Source: Thermococcus sp. 2319x1 (GTDB lineage Archaea; Methanobacteriota_B; Thermococci; Thermococcales; Thermococcaceae). From it: 64,000 nt of DNA. Both the position numbers and the translations under genes were made by a program. The notes beneath the pieces were generated by a model. That model saw nothing but the letters and a program-made list of their open reading frames with translations, was not told the origin of the DNA and ran no database searches. Below are positions 1-10,700 of this stretch, piece by piece. The DNA lies in the NCBI RefSeq assembly GCF_001484685.1, contig NZ_CP012200.1:180321-244320 (forward strand). The letters run 5' to 3'. The stretch's first letter is position 1. Each line of letters starts with the position of its first letter.

Positions 1-2324
1 TTGGAACCCCCTTGGGAGACCATGACCTGATTGAGGGTGAAGACGTTCAAATACTGGACTACGTTTTGATAAAGTTCGTTCTTGAAGAGGAGGGTGAAGT
101 TTACTACCTACCAGCGGCGACCCTAAGGCCCGAAACCGTTTATGGAGTAACCAACATGTGGTTAAATCCAGAGGCAACTTATGTGAAGGCTAAAGTAAAA
201 AGCGGTGAAAAAGAGGAGAAGTGGATAATTAGCAAGGAAGCCGCTTACAAATTGAGCTTCCAAGATAAAGAGATTGAAGTTCTGGAAGAGTTTAAAGGAG
301 AGAAACTAATTGGAAAGTGGGTCAGGAATCCAGTGACTGGAGATGAGATAATTATTCTGCCCGCTGACTTCGTTGATCCGGATAACGCTACCGGAGTAGT
401 CATGAGCGTTCCGGCACATGCACCCTTTGACCATGCCGCCTTGGAAGATATAAAGAAGAATACCGAGATTCTGCTTAAGTATGATATCGACCCGAGGATT
501 GTTGAGGGAATAAGCTATATCTCTCTGATTGAGCTCGAAGGTTACGGTGAGTTCCCAGCCGTCGAAGAAAGTAAAAAATTGGGTGTAAAGGACCAAAAAG
601 ATGTGGAGAAGCTTGAACAGGCCACGAAAAACATCTACAAGGCTGAATACCACAAGGGCATTTTCAAAATTGAGCCCTATAAAGGAAAACCCGTTAGTGA
701 GGTAAAGGAACTGGTAGCTAGGGAGATGTTCGAGAAAGGAATAGCCGATAGGATGTATGAATTCTCGGACAAGAACGTCATCTCGAGGTTTGGAAACAGG
801 GCGGTTATAAAAATTATCCACGATCAGTGGTTTATCGACTATGGAAACCCAGAATGGAAGGCAAAAGCAAGAGAGGCTTTGGCACAAATGAAAATCCTAC
901 CGGAATCAAGGAGGGCGCAGTTTGAGGCCATAATAGAGTGGTTGGATAAGAAGGCATGTGCAAGGAAGGTTGGCTTTGGAACTCCTTTGCCATGGGATCC
1001 GGAGTGGGTGATCGAGAGCCTGAGCGACTCAACAATCTACATGGCCTACTACACCATAAGCAGGGCCATAAATAAGTATGGCATTAAAGGCGAGCAATTG
1101 ATCCCGGAGGTTTTCGACTACGTATTCCTTGAGAACTTCAGCGAGGAGAAAGAAAAGCAGCTAAGCGAAAAAACGGGCATTCCAAAGGAAGTTATAAGGG
1201 AAATGAAGGAGGAATTTGAGTACTGGTATCCGCTCGACTGGCGCTGTTCAGCCAAAGACCTCATCCCGAACCACCTGACGTTCTTTATCTTCAACCACGT
1301 TGCCATATTCAGAAAAGAGCACTGGCCGAAAGGAATAGCGGTCAACGGCTTTGGAACTCTCGAAGGACAGAAAATGAGCAAGAGCAAGGGGAACGTGCTC
1401 AACTTCATCGATGCCATTGAAGAGAACGGTGCAGATGTGGTTAGACTTTACATAATGAGCTTAGCGGAGCACGACAGCGACTTTGACTGGAGAAGAGCGG
1501 AAGTTGGAAAGCTAAGAAAGCAGGTGGAGAGATTCTATGAGCTTATAACTGAATTTGCAACTTATGAGGACAAAGACGTTGAGCTAATGGGCATTGATAA
1601 GTGGCTCCTTCACCGCTTAAACAAAGCCATAAAAGGTGCCACTGAGGCTTTGGAGGAATTCAGAACAAGAACCGCTGTCCAGTGGGCGTTTTACAGCATA
1701 CTGAACGACCTAAGGTGGTACATGAGGAGAACCGAGGGAAGGGATGACGAGGCAAAGAGGGCAACCTTAAGGAGACTTGCGGATGTATGGGTTAGGCTAA
1801 TGGCTCCGTTTACCCCCCATATAGCGGAAGAACTCTGGAAAAAGCTCGGCGGAGAGGGCTTTGTAAGCCTTGCCAAGTGGCCAGAGCCGGTTGAAGAATG
1901 GTGGAACGAAACAATAGAACTTGAAGAAGAGTACATCAAAGGACTAATCGATGATATAAAGGAAATTATCACCGTTGCAAAGCTTGAGGATGCAAAGAGA
2001 GCCTATATCTACACGGCTGAAGAGTGGAAATGGAAAGTGGCAGAAGTAGTTGCGGAGGAGAGGGATTTCAAGGCGGCGATGAGTGAAGTAATGAAAGACC
2101 CGGAGATGAGAAAGCGTGGCAAGGAAGTTTCGAAGCTTATTCAGAAGCTTGTCAGTGAGAGGGCTTTTGAACTCAAGCGCATCGATGAGGAGAAGGCTTT
2201 AAGGCAGGCGAAGGACTTCATAGAACGAGAAACGGGGCTGGAAATTATCATAAACCCAGCGGAAGACAAGGGCGGAAAGAAGAAGCAGGCAATGCCGATG
2301 AAGCCTGCAATATTTGTGGAGTGA
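1..2324 (+). CDS. leuS: Leucyl-tRNA synthetase, C-terminal part (5' end outside window)
   Basis: Class I aminoacyl-tRNA synthetase that charges tRNA-Leu in the cytoplasm. The open frame runs in from the left edge (frame starting at base 3), so about 773 codons are present; archaeal LeuRS is usually about 950-970 residues, so roughly the first 190, with the HIGH signature, are missing. The start of the window reads GTPLGDHD, which belongs to the catalytic or editing-insert region. The KMSKS loop is intact at 1371-1385 (GQKMSKSKGN). An anticodon-binding helical domain and a charged C-terminal extension follow. The downstream gene is convergent. Assignment is by recognition of the archaeal LeuRS sequence; no frameshift is seen. 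Confidence 0.95.
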   Translation, partial: GTPLGDHDLIEGEDVQILDYVLIKFVLEEEGEVYYLPAATLRPETVYGVTNMWLNPEATYVKAKVKSGEKEEKWIISKEAAYKLSFQDKEIEVLEEFKGEKLIGKWVRNPVTGDEIIILPADFVDPDNATGVVMSVPAHAPFDHAALEDIKKNTEILLKYDIDPRIVEGISYISLIELEGYGEFPAVEESKKLGVKDQKDVEKLEQATKNIYKAEYHKGIFKIEPYKGKPVSEVKELVAREMFEKGIADRMYEFSDKNVISRFGNRAVIKIIHDQWFIDYGNPEWKAKAREALAQMKILPESRRAQFEAIIEWLDKKACARKVGFGTPLPWDPEWVIESLSDSTIYMAYYTISRAINKYGIKGEQLIPEVFDYVFLENFSEEKEKQLSEKTGIPKEVIREMKEEFEYWYPLDWRCSAKDLIPNHLTFFIFNHVAIFRKEHWPKGIAVNGFGTLEGQKMSKSKGNVLNFIDAIEENGADVVRLYIMSLAEHDSDFDWRRAEVGKLRKQVERFYELITEFATYEDKDVELMGIDKWLLHRLNKAIKGATEALEEFRTRTAVQWAFYSILNDLRWYMRRTEGRDDEAKRATLRRLADVWVRLMAPFTPHIAEELWKKLGGEGFVSLAKWPEPVEEWWNETIELEEEYIKGLIDDIKEIITVAKLEDAKRAYIYTAEEWKWKVAEVVAEERDFKAAMSEVMKDPEMRKRGKEVSKLIQKLVSERAFELKRIDEEKALRQAKDFIERETGLEIIINPAEDKGGKKKQAMPMKPAIFVE

Positions 2325-2395
2325 GTTCTAGCTTTTTCTACCTCTTCTTCTCTTAGAATATCTTAAAAAGGAGAAAGGCACCTTAAAGACCGGGC

Positions 2396-2956
2396 TCAAA
2401 ATTCGAAATCGGTTGCTTGGAGCCTTTTTATTGTATCTATGTAAAACGGAGCTGTTGCAAATACCGAGACGAGCTCTGGGATTGCTACCCCCTCTGGAAT
2501 ATTGTACGCAAAATGAATGAGCCACGCTAGTATCGTAACTGTTAGAGCTGGAATAGGCAAATAACTTCTAAAGTAGACCCCATAGGCAACAAGGAATACT
2601 GCAAGGGAGAGAAAGAACGCCACCGAGACTTTGAAGTGCAGCCCTCTGTAGATTTCATCAAAAACGGCCACCAGAATTAGGGTAAACCCTACTAGGAACC
2701 CTACAGCAGAGAAAGCTTTGCTGGTTTTGTATATGCACAGTGCTGAAACGTATATGATAAGAGCCCCTCCGAGACTCAAGCCAAAGTTAAATATCGGCGC
2801 AACTGAACTTCTCGTGGCATGTCCAAGATCGCTTAGGGCGTTGTTTGTGATGCTGAACCAATCCGAGAGAAGTATTGCTATTGCAATTGATATTAAGGGT
2901 ATTGCTGTTGAGAGATACGCCAGATATAGGCAGGTAGCTTTGTTTATTGCTTTCAT
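2396..2956 (-). CDS. DUF998 family integral membrane protein
   Basis: A protein of 186 residues with about six hydrophobic membrane-spanning segments. The sequence ALSDLGH near residues 40-46 matches the typical N-x-LSDLG signature of DUF998 proteins, which have no established biochemical role. The gene converges on leuS and is divergent from nothing close; it ends only 62 bases before the CoA-disulfide reductase stop on the same strand. I see no attached functional domain and cannot say what it transports or senses. Confidence 0.7.
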   Translation of the reverse strand: MKAINKATCLYLAYLSTAIPLISIAIAILLSDWFSITNNALSDLGHATRSSVAPIFNFGLSLGGALIIYVSALCIYKTSKAFSAVGFLVGFTLILVAVFDEIYRGLHFKVSVAFFLSLAVFLVAYGVYFRSYLPIPALTVTILAWLIHFAYNIPEGVAIPELVSVFATAPFYIDTIKRLQATDFEF

Positions 2957-3018
2957 GGTTTTGAATATGCAATTACCCTAAAAAAGTTTTTTGGAGGAAC
3001 TTAAAATTAAAGAGGGGA

Positions 3019-4353
3019 TCAGAACTTCAAGACCCTTGCTAAAACAATCAGTGGATCCCAAACCGGGGCAAATGGCGGAGCGTAGGCTAAATCGGCAAAG
3101 AAGAGGTCTTTTGTTGTAAATCCTGCTTGTAAAGCTACTGCAAAAGCATCCACTCTTGGAAGTATCTCTGCTCCAACTGCCTGTAAGCCTAAGAGCCTTC
3201 CGTTCTCTTTGTCTGCTACAGCCTTGAGCCATATTTTCTTTCCGCCCGGATAATAGTGGGGTTTTGTTCCTGCCTCTATGAATGCCGTCTTAACATCATA
3301 TCCTTCTTTTAGGGCTTCTGCTTCTGTTAACCCGGTTTTTCCGATTTCCAAATCCATGAATTTGGTTATGGCCGTTCCAAGAACTCCTAGAAAGGTTACG
3401 TCAACACCCGCTATGTTGCTTCCCGCTACGTAGCCCATTTTATTTCCCGGTGGAGCCAATGGCACCCATACTCTTCTGCCAGTGATCAAATGCTTTGTCT
3501 CGGCGACGTCTCCAGCAGCATAGACGTTTTCAATGCTCGTTTGCATTCTCTCGTTTGTCCATATGGCTCCAGTTTCTCCGATTCTAACCCCCAATTGGCG
3601 TGCAAGCTCTGTGTTTGGCTTGATTCCGGTGGCTATGATGACCAGATCGGCTTTGTATTCTCCTGCATCGGTGACTACCTTCTCTACCCTCTCATCCCCT
3701 TCAATCCTAAGGGTTACTTCCTCCAGACGGAGGTTTAGGTGTTCCCTGAGTTTTGCCTCTACTATGTCGGTGATCTCCTTGTCAAAGGTTTTTCTTAAGA
3801 CCCTCTCACTTCTGCCGATTAGTGTTACATTCTTCCCCTGAACCACAAACGCTTCGGCCATCTCAAGTGCTATATAGCCGGTTCCAATCACCACAACGTT
3901 CCTTACATCGTTCTTTTCCATGTATTCTTTTATTGCAACCGCATCTGGAGGCAAATCTGCTGTAAAAACTCCCTTCAAATCTACGCCCTCTATTGGCGGT
4001 ACTTGGGGGGAAGCGCCGTTTGCAAAAACCAGGTAATCCCACTCGTAGGCCCTCTCTCCATCTTCCTCCCTCACCCTAACTCTACCCTGCTCGACCTCTA
4101 TTACCTCTGCATTCAAGTGCAGGTCTATGCCCCTCTTTTTGATGAAAAACTCGGGTGGATAGTGCATGAGCTTCTCCTTGGGTGAAATCCCTTCAACAAC
4201 ATAAGGCACTCCACAGGGAGCGTGGCTGACCCATTCAGTCGCTTCAAACACCTTGACGTCCCATTCGGGCTTCAGCTTCTTAACGCGTGAAGCGGTGCTC
4301 ATTCCAGCGGCGCCACCACCTATGATAACGACCGTTTTTCTCTCCACAACCAT
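3019..4353 (-). CDS. CoA-disulfide reductase / NAD(P)H oxidase-like flavoprotein
   Basis: FAD-dependent pyridine-nucleotide disulfide oxidoreductase, about 444 residues. The FAD-binding Rossmann motif GGGAAGMS lies at residues 12-19, a single redox cysteine (Cys47) sits in the CoADR-type motif PCGVPY, a second dinucleotide fold ([13 protein letters not shown]) lies mid-protein, and the FAD motif [10 protein letters not shown] follows. In Thermococcales such proteins reduce CoA disulfide and often also sulfur or oxygen with NAD(P)H; which activity dominates cannot be read from sequence. The start chosen is the ATG at 4353, preceded by GGTGATG; a longer frame to 4440 exists but adds a low-complexity serine/leucine-rich head with no ribosome site and overlaps the neighbouring gene. 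Confidence 0.85.
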   Translation of the reverse strand: MVVERKTVVIIGGGAAGMSTASRVKKLKPEWDVKVFEATEWVSHAPCGVPYVVEGISPKEKLMHYPPEFFIKKRGIDLHLNAEVIEVEQGRVRVREEDGERAYEWDYLVFANGASPQVPPIEGVDLKGVFTADLPPDAVAIKEYMEKNDVRNVVVIGTGYIALEMAEAFVVQGKNVTLIGRSERVLRKTFDKEITDIVEAKLREHLNLRLEEVTLRIEGDERVEKVVTDAGEYKADLVIIATGIKPNTELARQLGVRIGETGAIWTNERMQTSIENVYAAGDVAETKHLITGRRVWVPLAPPGNKMGYVAGSNIAGVDVTFLGVLGTAITKFMDLEIGKTGLTEAEALKEGYDVKTAFIEAGTKPHYYPGGKKIWLKAVADKENGRLLGLQAVGAEILPRVDAFAVALQAGFTTKDLFFADLAYAPPFAPVWDPLIVLARVLKF

Positions 4354-4412
4354 CACCAAAAGTAGTTCAAAACCTTTGGTTAAAAATGTTGAGGATGAGG
4401 AAAGGGGAAGCC

Positions 4413-5480
4413 TCAGAGGGCCAGGGGAAGTTTCACCCACTCAAGAACGCTTCCGTAACTCTTCCTTATCTCAACGTGCTCAACAAGCTCTTTGAATTCT
4501 CCCCCAGCAAGTCCATCGCCGATTATTGCGCTTCCCTGAGCTGCTTCCTTGGCTTTTCCTTCCAGCCCTCTCTGCTTGACCACCGGAAGGTCAAAGCGCT
4601 CCTCAAAGAGGTCTTTAACGTCCTTTCTAAGCTCGTCTATGCGCATCAGCCTGCCGGAAAGGATTATCTCCTCAGCATCTCCTACAACTGCCAACTCGCT
4701 TGCAATCGCTTTTACAAAGCCGTCCTTCATGGCCTCCCAGGCCTTCTTGAAGGGCTCCTCGTCGAGCCTTCTGGCAAACTCCTCGGGCGGTAGTATTTTC
4801 TCGGCCGCTATTATGCTTGCTCCTCCCCAGAAGAGGTGCCACTTCTTGACCTCTTTCATAAGATAAGCAACCTCGCCGTCGAGGGCGCCGCTGTTCACAT
4901 AAGCCGGCCCCGGGAAGATGGTCCCCCCAATTCCGTCCACTATTTTTCCGCCCTTCACGGCTCCGGCGTAGTTGTAGCCGAAGCCTACCTCAAGGAGAAC
5001 GAATGAAACGTCAGAGTAATCAATGCCGAGCCTCTTTGCCTGATCGTAGATGCCGAGAACCGTTATAGCCATCTTATCCGCGGTTCCCATGTCGATCTTG
5101 TTGTACTTCCTCCACTCTGGAACCGTCGGGAGGTGTATAACGCCGGGAATGAACCAGACGTTCATGTTCTTTTCTGCCATCTCGCTTACCATCTTTTGCA
5201 ATCCAATGAGAACCGGTATTTCCCTCATCTCCTCCTCTCTAACGAGCGTCATCTCGAAGCGATCTTTTTCAGTTAATTCGCTTATGTGCTTGAGCGGAAC
5301 CCCGTAGCCGCTCGGTCCTATGATTATGTCCGCGTTGAACTCTTCTATCGCTTTGACGATTTTGCTTGGCTCTTCCGCAACTACTTCACTTGGAAAGCTG
5401 AGATCAAGTTTTATTTTTCCGTCTTCAAGGCCAATAATATCAAAACTCTTCGTGCCTGGATCGACACCTACAACCCTCAT
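4413..5480 (-). CDS. DUF1464 family protein (actin/hexokinase-like fold kinase homologue)
   Basis: A 355-residue soluble protein of the archaeal DUF1464 family, related to the acetate/sugar kinase and Hsp70 ATPase superfamily. The N-terminus [10 protein letters not shown] (residues 5-14) is the phosphate-1 loop expected of that fold, and [21 protein letters not shown] near residue 165 resembles the second phosphate loop. Some members are listed as predicted butyrate kinases, but I see no direct evidence for a substrate. The start is an ATG preceded by GGTGAT. It lies 59 bases upstream of the CoA-disulfide reductase start on the same strand, so the two could be cotranscribed. Confidence 0.8.
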   Translation of the reverse strand: MRVVGVDPGTKSFDIIGLEDGKIKLDLSFPSEVVAEEPSKIVKAIEEFNADIIIGPSGYGVPLKHISELTEKDRFEMTLVREEEMREIPVLIGLQKMVSEMAEKNMNVWFIPGVIHLPTVPEWRKYNKIDMGTADKMAITVLGIYDQAKRLGIDYSDVSFVLLEVGFGYNYAGAVKGGKIVDGIGGTIFPGPAYVNSGALDGEVAYLMKEVKKWHLFWGGASIIAAEKILPPEEFARRLDEEPFKKAWEAMKDGFVKAIASELAVVGDAEEIILSGRLMRIDELRKDVKDLFEERFDLPVVKQRGLEGKAKEAAQGSAIIGDGLAGGEFKELVEHVEIRKSYGSVLEWVKLPLAL

Positions 5481-5546
5481 TTTATCACCGGAACAGAGAA
5501 AGGGGAATGAATTAAAAAATTATTCTTGCTAAGTGGGTTCAGGAGA

Positions 5547-5570
5547 TGACACCAAAGTTGTCCTAACAGT
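5547..5570 (+). repeat. 24-bp repeat, copy 1
   Basis: This 24-base stretch matches the one at 7592-7615 in 21 positions and in the same orientation (common core AGTTxTCCTAACAGT). It overlaps the last bases of nmd3 and supplies that gene's stop codon. The pair brackets about 2 kb that contains nmd3, the DUF424 gene and a pseudogene. It could be a relic of a mobile-element end; that is inference. Confidence 0.6.
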
Positions 5571-6729
5571 GCGGCTTTTTCCCTTCAATGTAATATTTTC
5601 CTTTAACCCTAATAAGCCTGTAAATTTCCCCTTCCTTTACTTCAAATTCTGGTTTTTCGAGCTCAAAGGTCTCATAGCTGTTCATATCCATAAACTGGAC
5701 TTCTCTTGGGGTTAAGCTAGTAGCCATTGCCTCTACTCTCTCGTGCTCTACCGTGTCTATTTCATCTCGCTTTACACTTTTCCAGTCTTTGTGTTCATTT
5801 TTGTGAGTGGAGAGGTTCCTTAAGAGCAGCCCTTTTCCATTCACATCCTCAACCCTGTATATGTTGCCTTTTTTGTCTTTAACTATGTCTCCTTTTCTAA
5901 ACTTCGGGATTCTAACGCTAACACTCGTCCTGTAAACTTCCTTGCTCGTCATTCTGTCCTGCCCAATCAGCTGATAAGCCTCACTTATACTCCCTCCATA
6001 TTTATCCCTTATCGCTTGGGCAAGCTTTCTTGCGGCACTTGTTGATCCCATGTAAAAGTCTATTCCTTCTTCTTTTTCTACGGTATCTTGGATGAAGCCC
6101 ATTCTGTCGCGCTTCATTATTTCGTCAACTTTTTCCTCAACTAGTTTCGAGATTTCATCTTTCTCTTCTTTTGTTAAGACTCTATCTTCGGCTCTAACCT
6201 GCAAAATTGCCTCGAAATAACCTCCTAGGAATTTTTGACACCTTGGACACACTGTTTGCCTTACATAAACTGTTACCTCCTTCTTCTCATGGTGAGGCTC
6301 CCTTTGCATTTTGTGAACTCTCGCTTTAACTTCCACTTCATAGTTGATTATTGCCGGAAAGTACTCCGTGTGCCACTTAACTGGCTCAAAGCTCACATAT
6401 GCAGTTCCCACGGGCACTTCTTCAATTTCCTCCAACTCCTCCTTTGGAATGATTTTTACCTCTTTAACTCTCTCATCAAGGATGAGGTTTTCAATGAGAG
6501 CATTATCGGCAACTTCAAAGATAAGCCCTTCAAGGTTGTAAGTTTTTGGATCAACCCATGTCCCTTTAACCTTATAGCTCCCACAGTTCTGGCAGAGTTC
6601 GGTATTTATTTCATCTTCTATGAGGAGCACGGGGTTTTCCTTTCTAAAGCATACCTGACAGAGGCCTCCTATTAGTGGTCCCCCTTCGTTCTCGCTAATC
6701 CCACACCTGTAGCAAAATCTCTCGCTCAT
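5563..6729 (-). CDS. nmd3: NMD3-family 60S/50S ribosomal subunit biogenesis protein
   Basis: Archaeal homologue of eukaryotic NMD3, the adaptor of late large-subunit maturation; the archaeal protein lacks the export-signal tail. Length is 388 residues. Four zinc-ligand pairs are visible: CYRC and CQVC near residues 6-27, CQNC near 46, and CPRC near 163, followed by OB/eIF5A-like beta domains. The start ATG is preceded by GGTGAGAAA. The C-terminus ends in KPHC, and these last codons and the stop lie in the 24-bp repeat at 5547-5570, which suggests the tail was reset by an insertion. Confidence 0.9.
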   Translation of the reverse strand: MSERFCYRCGISENEGGPLIGGLCQVCFRKENPVLLIEDEINTELCQNCGSYKVKGTWVDPKTYNLEGLIFEVADNALIENLILDERVKEVKIIPKEELEEIEEVPVGTAYVSFEPVKWHTEYFPAIINYEVEVKARVHKMQREPHHEKKEVTVYVRQTVCPRCQKFLGGYFEAILQVRAEDRVLTKEEKDEISKLVEEKVDEIMKRDRMGFIQDTVEKEEGIDFYMGSTSAARKLAQAIRDKYGGSISEAYQLIGQDRMTSKEVYRTSVSVRIPKFRKGDIVKDKKGNIYRVEDVNGKGLLLRNLSTHKNEHKDWKSVKRDEIDTVEHERVEAMATSLTPREVQFMDMNSYETFELEKPEFEVKEGEIYRLIRVKGKYYIEGKKPHC

Positions 6730-6847
6730 TTTCTCACCACTACAAGCTGAGGTTTCATGATTAAAAACTTAACTTCCATTAGGAATTAAGCGGGAGAGGG
6801 AAGGCACTCTCAAGGCCAGCAGATTTCTTCTTGGGAGAAGAACGAAA

Positions 6848-7147
6848 TTATAACAGCTTTGCCATCTGCGCATGAGGGACTCCTTGGATGTAAAGCACTC
6901 TCTTTTCATCTACATAGCCAAGCTCAATAGCCTTTTTTACACACCTCTCTCCGGTGAGGTTTGCTATTGTGGCCTCTTCCAGCAGGGACTCAAGCTCTTC
7001 AACCTCTCTGAGTTCACCTTTGTAGAATCTCTCTTTTACCTCTAATTTGAGCTCACCTTCCCTGAACGTTTTACCTAAAAGCTCCTCATCACATGCGGCA
7101 ACAAGAACTTCCCCTTGAACACGATAGACCTTAACGTAGACTTTCAT
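6848..7147 (-). CDS. DUF424 family protein
   Basis: A 99-residue soluble protein of the archaeal DUF424 (COG2412) family, whose function is not known. It begins MKVYVKVYRVQGEVLVAACD, followed by the family's GKTFREGELKLEV stretch and a helical C-terminal half. The start ATG has GTGATAAC in front. It is transcribed in the same direction as nmd3, 118 bases upstream of it, and the two may form a unit. No catalytic motif is apparent. Confidence 0.8.
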   Translation of the reverse strand: MKVYVKVYRVQGEVLVAACDEELLGKTFREGELKLEVKERFYKGELREVEELESLLEEATIANLTGERCVKKAIELGYVDEKRVLYIQGVPHAQMAKLL

Positions 7148-7224
7148 GTTATCACAAGATAGAGAGAGAAGAGAGAGTTTAAAAAGTTAATTCAAAAAGT
7201 ATCAAACCACGAAAATTGAAAATC

Positions 7225-7545
7225 TCAGGAAGATTCAAGTTCTGCAATAGTTTTTTCTGGAAGTTCTAATGCTTCCATGAGGTACGAATAAGCCCGTCTC
7301 ATATGAACGAAAGTCTGTATGTGTTCCTTTAATGGGTATCCAAGCTAGTTTAGGTGTTTTCCTTACTTACCCCAAGCTCTATGCTTTTGTTGTAGAGTTC
7401 ACTAAATTTCTCCATTCCTTCATTGTATCTTAGGTAGTATGAAGTACTGGAGGGACCCTATGGATTTTTCCTCATTGGTTGAGGTCAATGGAACTGCCAT
7501 AGAGACCAAAAATATAACCATGACTACTGCAACGTGCTTCCTCAT
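7225..7545 (-). pseudogene. Decayed secreted paralogue of the pyrolysin C-terminal tail
   Basis: Reading the minus strand from an ATG at 7545 gives a signal peptide (MRKHVAVVMVIFLVSMAVP) that soon runs into a stop. Shifting frame continues YLRYNEGMEKFSELYNKSIE and LGVSKEN, then after another stop and a gap of about 40 residues comes RRAYSYLMEALELPEKTIAE and LESS-stop. These pieces align with the end of the adjacent pyrolysin (YYLKELANFEKLYSKALELG, RKAYLTLRDAVLLLQEAINK, LESS-stop). A ribosome site (AAGGGGTAAGAG) still precedes the ATG. It is therefore a frameshifted and internally deleted relative of that C-terminal helical domain, once a small exported protein of its own. Confidence 0.75.
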
Positions 7546-7704
7546 TCTCTTACCCCTTAAGCTTTCTATTTGGTACTCCGGATGTTGGAAGTGACGCCAC
7601 AGTTATCCTAACAGTATCTGTAGTGATGTCGTAAAATAGCTCATATTTAATCCATTATCTACCAAATACATTAGAAAAATTAAAAATGGCAAAAAAGAAG
7701 AATT
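7546..7704. other. Non-coding gap downstream of the pyrolysin gene
   Basis: This stretch contains the second copy of the 24-bp repeat and AT-rich sequence just beyond the pyrolysin stop. No open frame, hairpin or tRNA is recognised. Together with the pseudogene it accounts for the 557 bases between the DUF424 gene and pyrolysin. Confidence 0.5.
7592..7615 (+). repeat. 24-bp repeat, copy 2
   Basis: Matches 5547-5570 in 21 of 24 bases, same orientation. It lies between the decayed pyrolysin-tail paralogue and the pyrolysin gene. Confidence 0.6.
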
Positions 7705-10700
7705 CTAAGAGGATTCTAGTTTATTGATGGCCTCTTGTAGCAGTAATACTGCATCTCTTAGAGTAAGATATGCCTTTCTTAGAGGTGTTAGAAGTCTTGG
7801 GTCTCCAGTGTGTATTCCCGAGAGTATGTTTCCTCCAACTACTTCTTGAGCCTTTTTATAGTACTCCCCGGCAGTCTGGTTAAGGATAAGAGCCATTTGG
7901 AGACTCTTATTGTCAACTCCCAGCTCTAAGGCTTTGCTGTAGAGTTTTTCAAAGTTGGCCAACTCTTTTAGATAGTATCTGTAATACAAGTAATTCAGCA
8001 TGGCTATTGACGCTCCAGTCTTACTCGTTATAGTGTAGGTAATGGACACATCTACTGGGGATGCAAATTTAACTGTTACAAACACGTATTTTGCCTTTTC
8101 TCCTTCTTCTACATAATATGACACTACATGGTCTCCGGTGACCACTACGTTTTCAGCCTCTTTTGGAATGACTACCATTACCATCGCGGTCTCATTTGTA
8201 GTACCATTTACCGTAATCGTTATTGTAGTCGTTGTGGTCTTTTGAGCCCCACTTGTGCTCGTACTTGTTGAAACCTTTCTTGAGACTAGGGTGGCATTTG
8301 CTTCTGGAGAGGATGCTACAATAGTTGCTTTGTGTTCTTTAATAAGCTCTTCAACTTTTGGAGGCTCTGAGACTGTTATTTGGAATGTTTTCGTCAGGGT
8401 GTTAAAGTTTTCTTTTATGATCATGATTGAGATTTCATCGACATTTAGTTTAGTTGGTTTAAATAAGAATGTTACAGTACCATTTTTGTCTGTTTTGTAA
8501 CTTATATTTTCCATAAGTTCTATAATTACTGTAGCATTAGTTATTGGTTCTAAAGTTAGGGCGTGCTTCACTATGACTGTGTAGTTTTGGGCTTCTCCAA
8601 GCACGCCTGTTGTTGGGGTAAATCCAACTACCATCTCGGCCTTGTCAACTATGAGCGTTATTGGAACAACTGCCACAGGCACACCAGTGTTCTCGTAAAC
8701 TTCGTTGTCCCTTATCTCTATTAAACCGGAGTATATACCCGCCGGGAGGTCGCTGTTGATTGATATATTAGCAGTTATGAGGGCGCTCTCGTTGCTTCCG
8801 AGGACAACAGCGTCCCTGTCGAGCTTTATGTTACCGTTGTCCACAACTATCTCAACCGATAGGTCAAAGGTTGTGGTTGTTGGATTTCCGTTTTCATCTT
8901 TAACATCATAGCCGTAAACGACTATTGAATAAGTTCCAGCTTCCGGATAGTTCACGACAATCTCTTCATACGCTGTGGGGCCCATATAGAGACCCGGATC
9001 AACGACCAAACTGCCGGTGCTGTCGTACAGGTATAGGTCAAGGTCGGCATCTGAAACACTCGGATTTCCAATCCTGATTTTTAACTGCCTGACTCCCTCT
9101 GGAACCTCAAGGGCCTTTATGAAGTACTCACCATCGGCAACGTTCTCAATGCTTGTACTGTAGGTTCCAAACCCAAAGGGCACGAGAGTGGCGTTGATTG
9201 GGGCGTAGATGTTGGTTATGTTAAAACTGACCGTGAAGTGGGTGTTGTTATCCAGGTAAGTCCTGTTTACATACCAGGTCGCTGGTGAAATATCAACACC
9301 ATAGATCTTGGCAGTGTAGCTTGACTCGTACAGCGGTGCAAAGTTCCACCCGTTCCAAACGAGCTCCCAATTTCCGGGCATCGGATTGGCCACTGCCGCA
9401 GGGGAATCTGAGACTTGGAACACGTACATTCCATCTGGCCTATAGAGGCCGTAGTCCCATCTACTCGTTGTAGTGTAGAGAACATCGACGTTCTCGGGTA
9501 TTATGAAGAAGTGGTGCCTTATCATTTTCGGACCGTTATAGTCTTCCCACCTAAGAGTATAGTTGTTTTCCAAAGCAAATTTTTCAGGGATAATAACAGT
9601 GTTCAAGATCTCATCGTCAATCACCGGCGTTGTAGGATCGTCGATGATTATCCTCCCAACGTGAAGGCCTGGCTCGAGACTATCGGTGTGGTATCCAACC
9701 TTAAGGACAAACTCAGTGTTGTTCTCAAGTGTTATGCTACCCTCCACGAAGGGCTTTATCCATTGATCCGTGGCGTAGATTTCAAACGTCCTATACTTGG
9801 TGTCTCCAACGTACTTGATATGCCACTCAACGGTCTCGGGTACTGAATTCCTCGCATAGAGACCCCTTATAACGTCGACACTGAGGTACTCAGCAAAGTC
9901 ACTGTAAGACTTCTCAGCCCAGTGATCAACAATTGGGAGGGAAGTGCCGTTCATCTCCTTGAGAAGTTTCCAGGATTTGGTGACGTTAACGAGACCGTGT
10001 CCCTGATCAAGCTCCGTGTACTCCTGACCGGTGTAGGGATCACCCTCAAGCCAGGTGGCACCGCTTTCCAATGCCTTCTTTATTTTGTCAAAGTTGTAGT
10101 CAATGCCCTCCTTTTTTGCACCGCTGATGAGAAGTGCAACGACACCGCTAACATGGGGAGTTGCCATTGAAGTTCCCGACATGAAGTCCGCGGCCCCTGC
10201 CCACATTGGGATTGAGGAATATATTCCGTATCCCGGAGCCACTACGTTGGGCTTCATTTCTCCGTCAACCCTTGGTCCCCTGCTTGAGAAATATGCCATC
10301 CTTACGTTGGTGTACGCTGGGAAGTAATAATATCCATTACTCAAAATACTGAGTATTTGCGATACAAAAACTCCGACGTTGGTAGGTACTGCAGCAGCAC
10401 CGACCGTTATTGCCTTGGTCGCAACTCCAGGGCTACCTATGATGTTAATACCTGGCCCCTCGTTTCCGGCGGCGATGACGAATATTACGCCATATTTCTC
10501 GGTGAGTTCATTAACGGCCACGCTCTCAGGATCTGAGCCGTCCAAGAAAGGATAGTTTCCACCGAGGCTCATACTAATAACATCCGCACCGTGGGTAGCG
10601 GCGTAGGTCATGCCGTTTATGATGTCCCACATCGAGCCACTACCAACACTTTTTAGAACTCTAACTGCCATTATCTGTGCACCGGGAGCCACGCCCTGGA

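Noticed and set aside
306-887. 193-residue minus-strand frame inside leuS
   Set aside because: It is the complement of a well-supported synthetase frame, has no ribosome site and no recognisable domain.
3019-4440. Longer CoA-disulfide reductase start at 4440
   Set aside because: The extra 29 residues are low-complexity, have no ribosome site, and overlap the DUF1464 gene; the start at 4353 has GGTGATG.
6730-6847. H/ACA guide RNA between nmd3 and the DUF424 gene
   Set aside because: A possible hairpin (CTTCTTGGGAGAAG) is present but no proper H/ACA arrangement or K-turn could be laid out.
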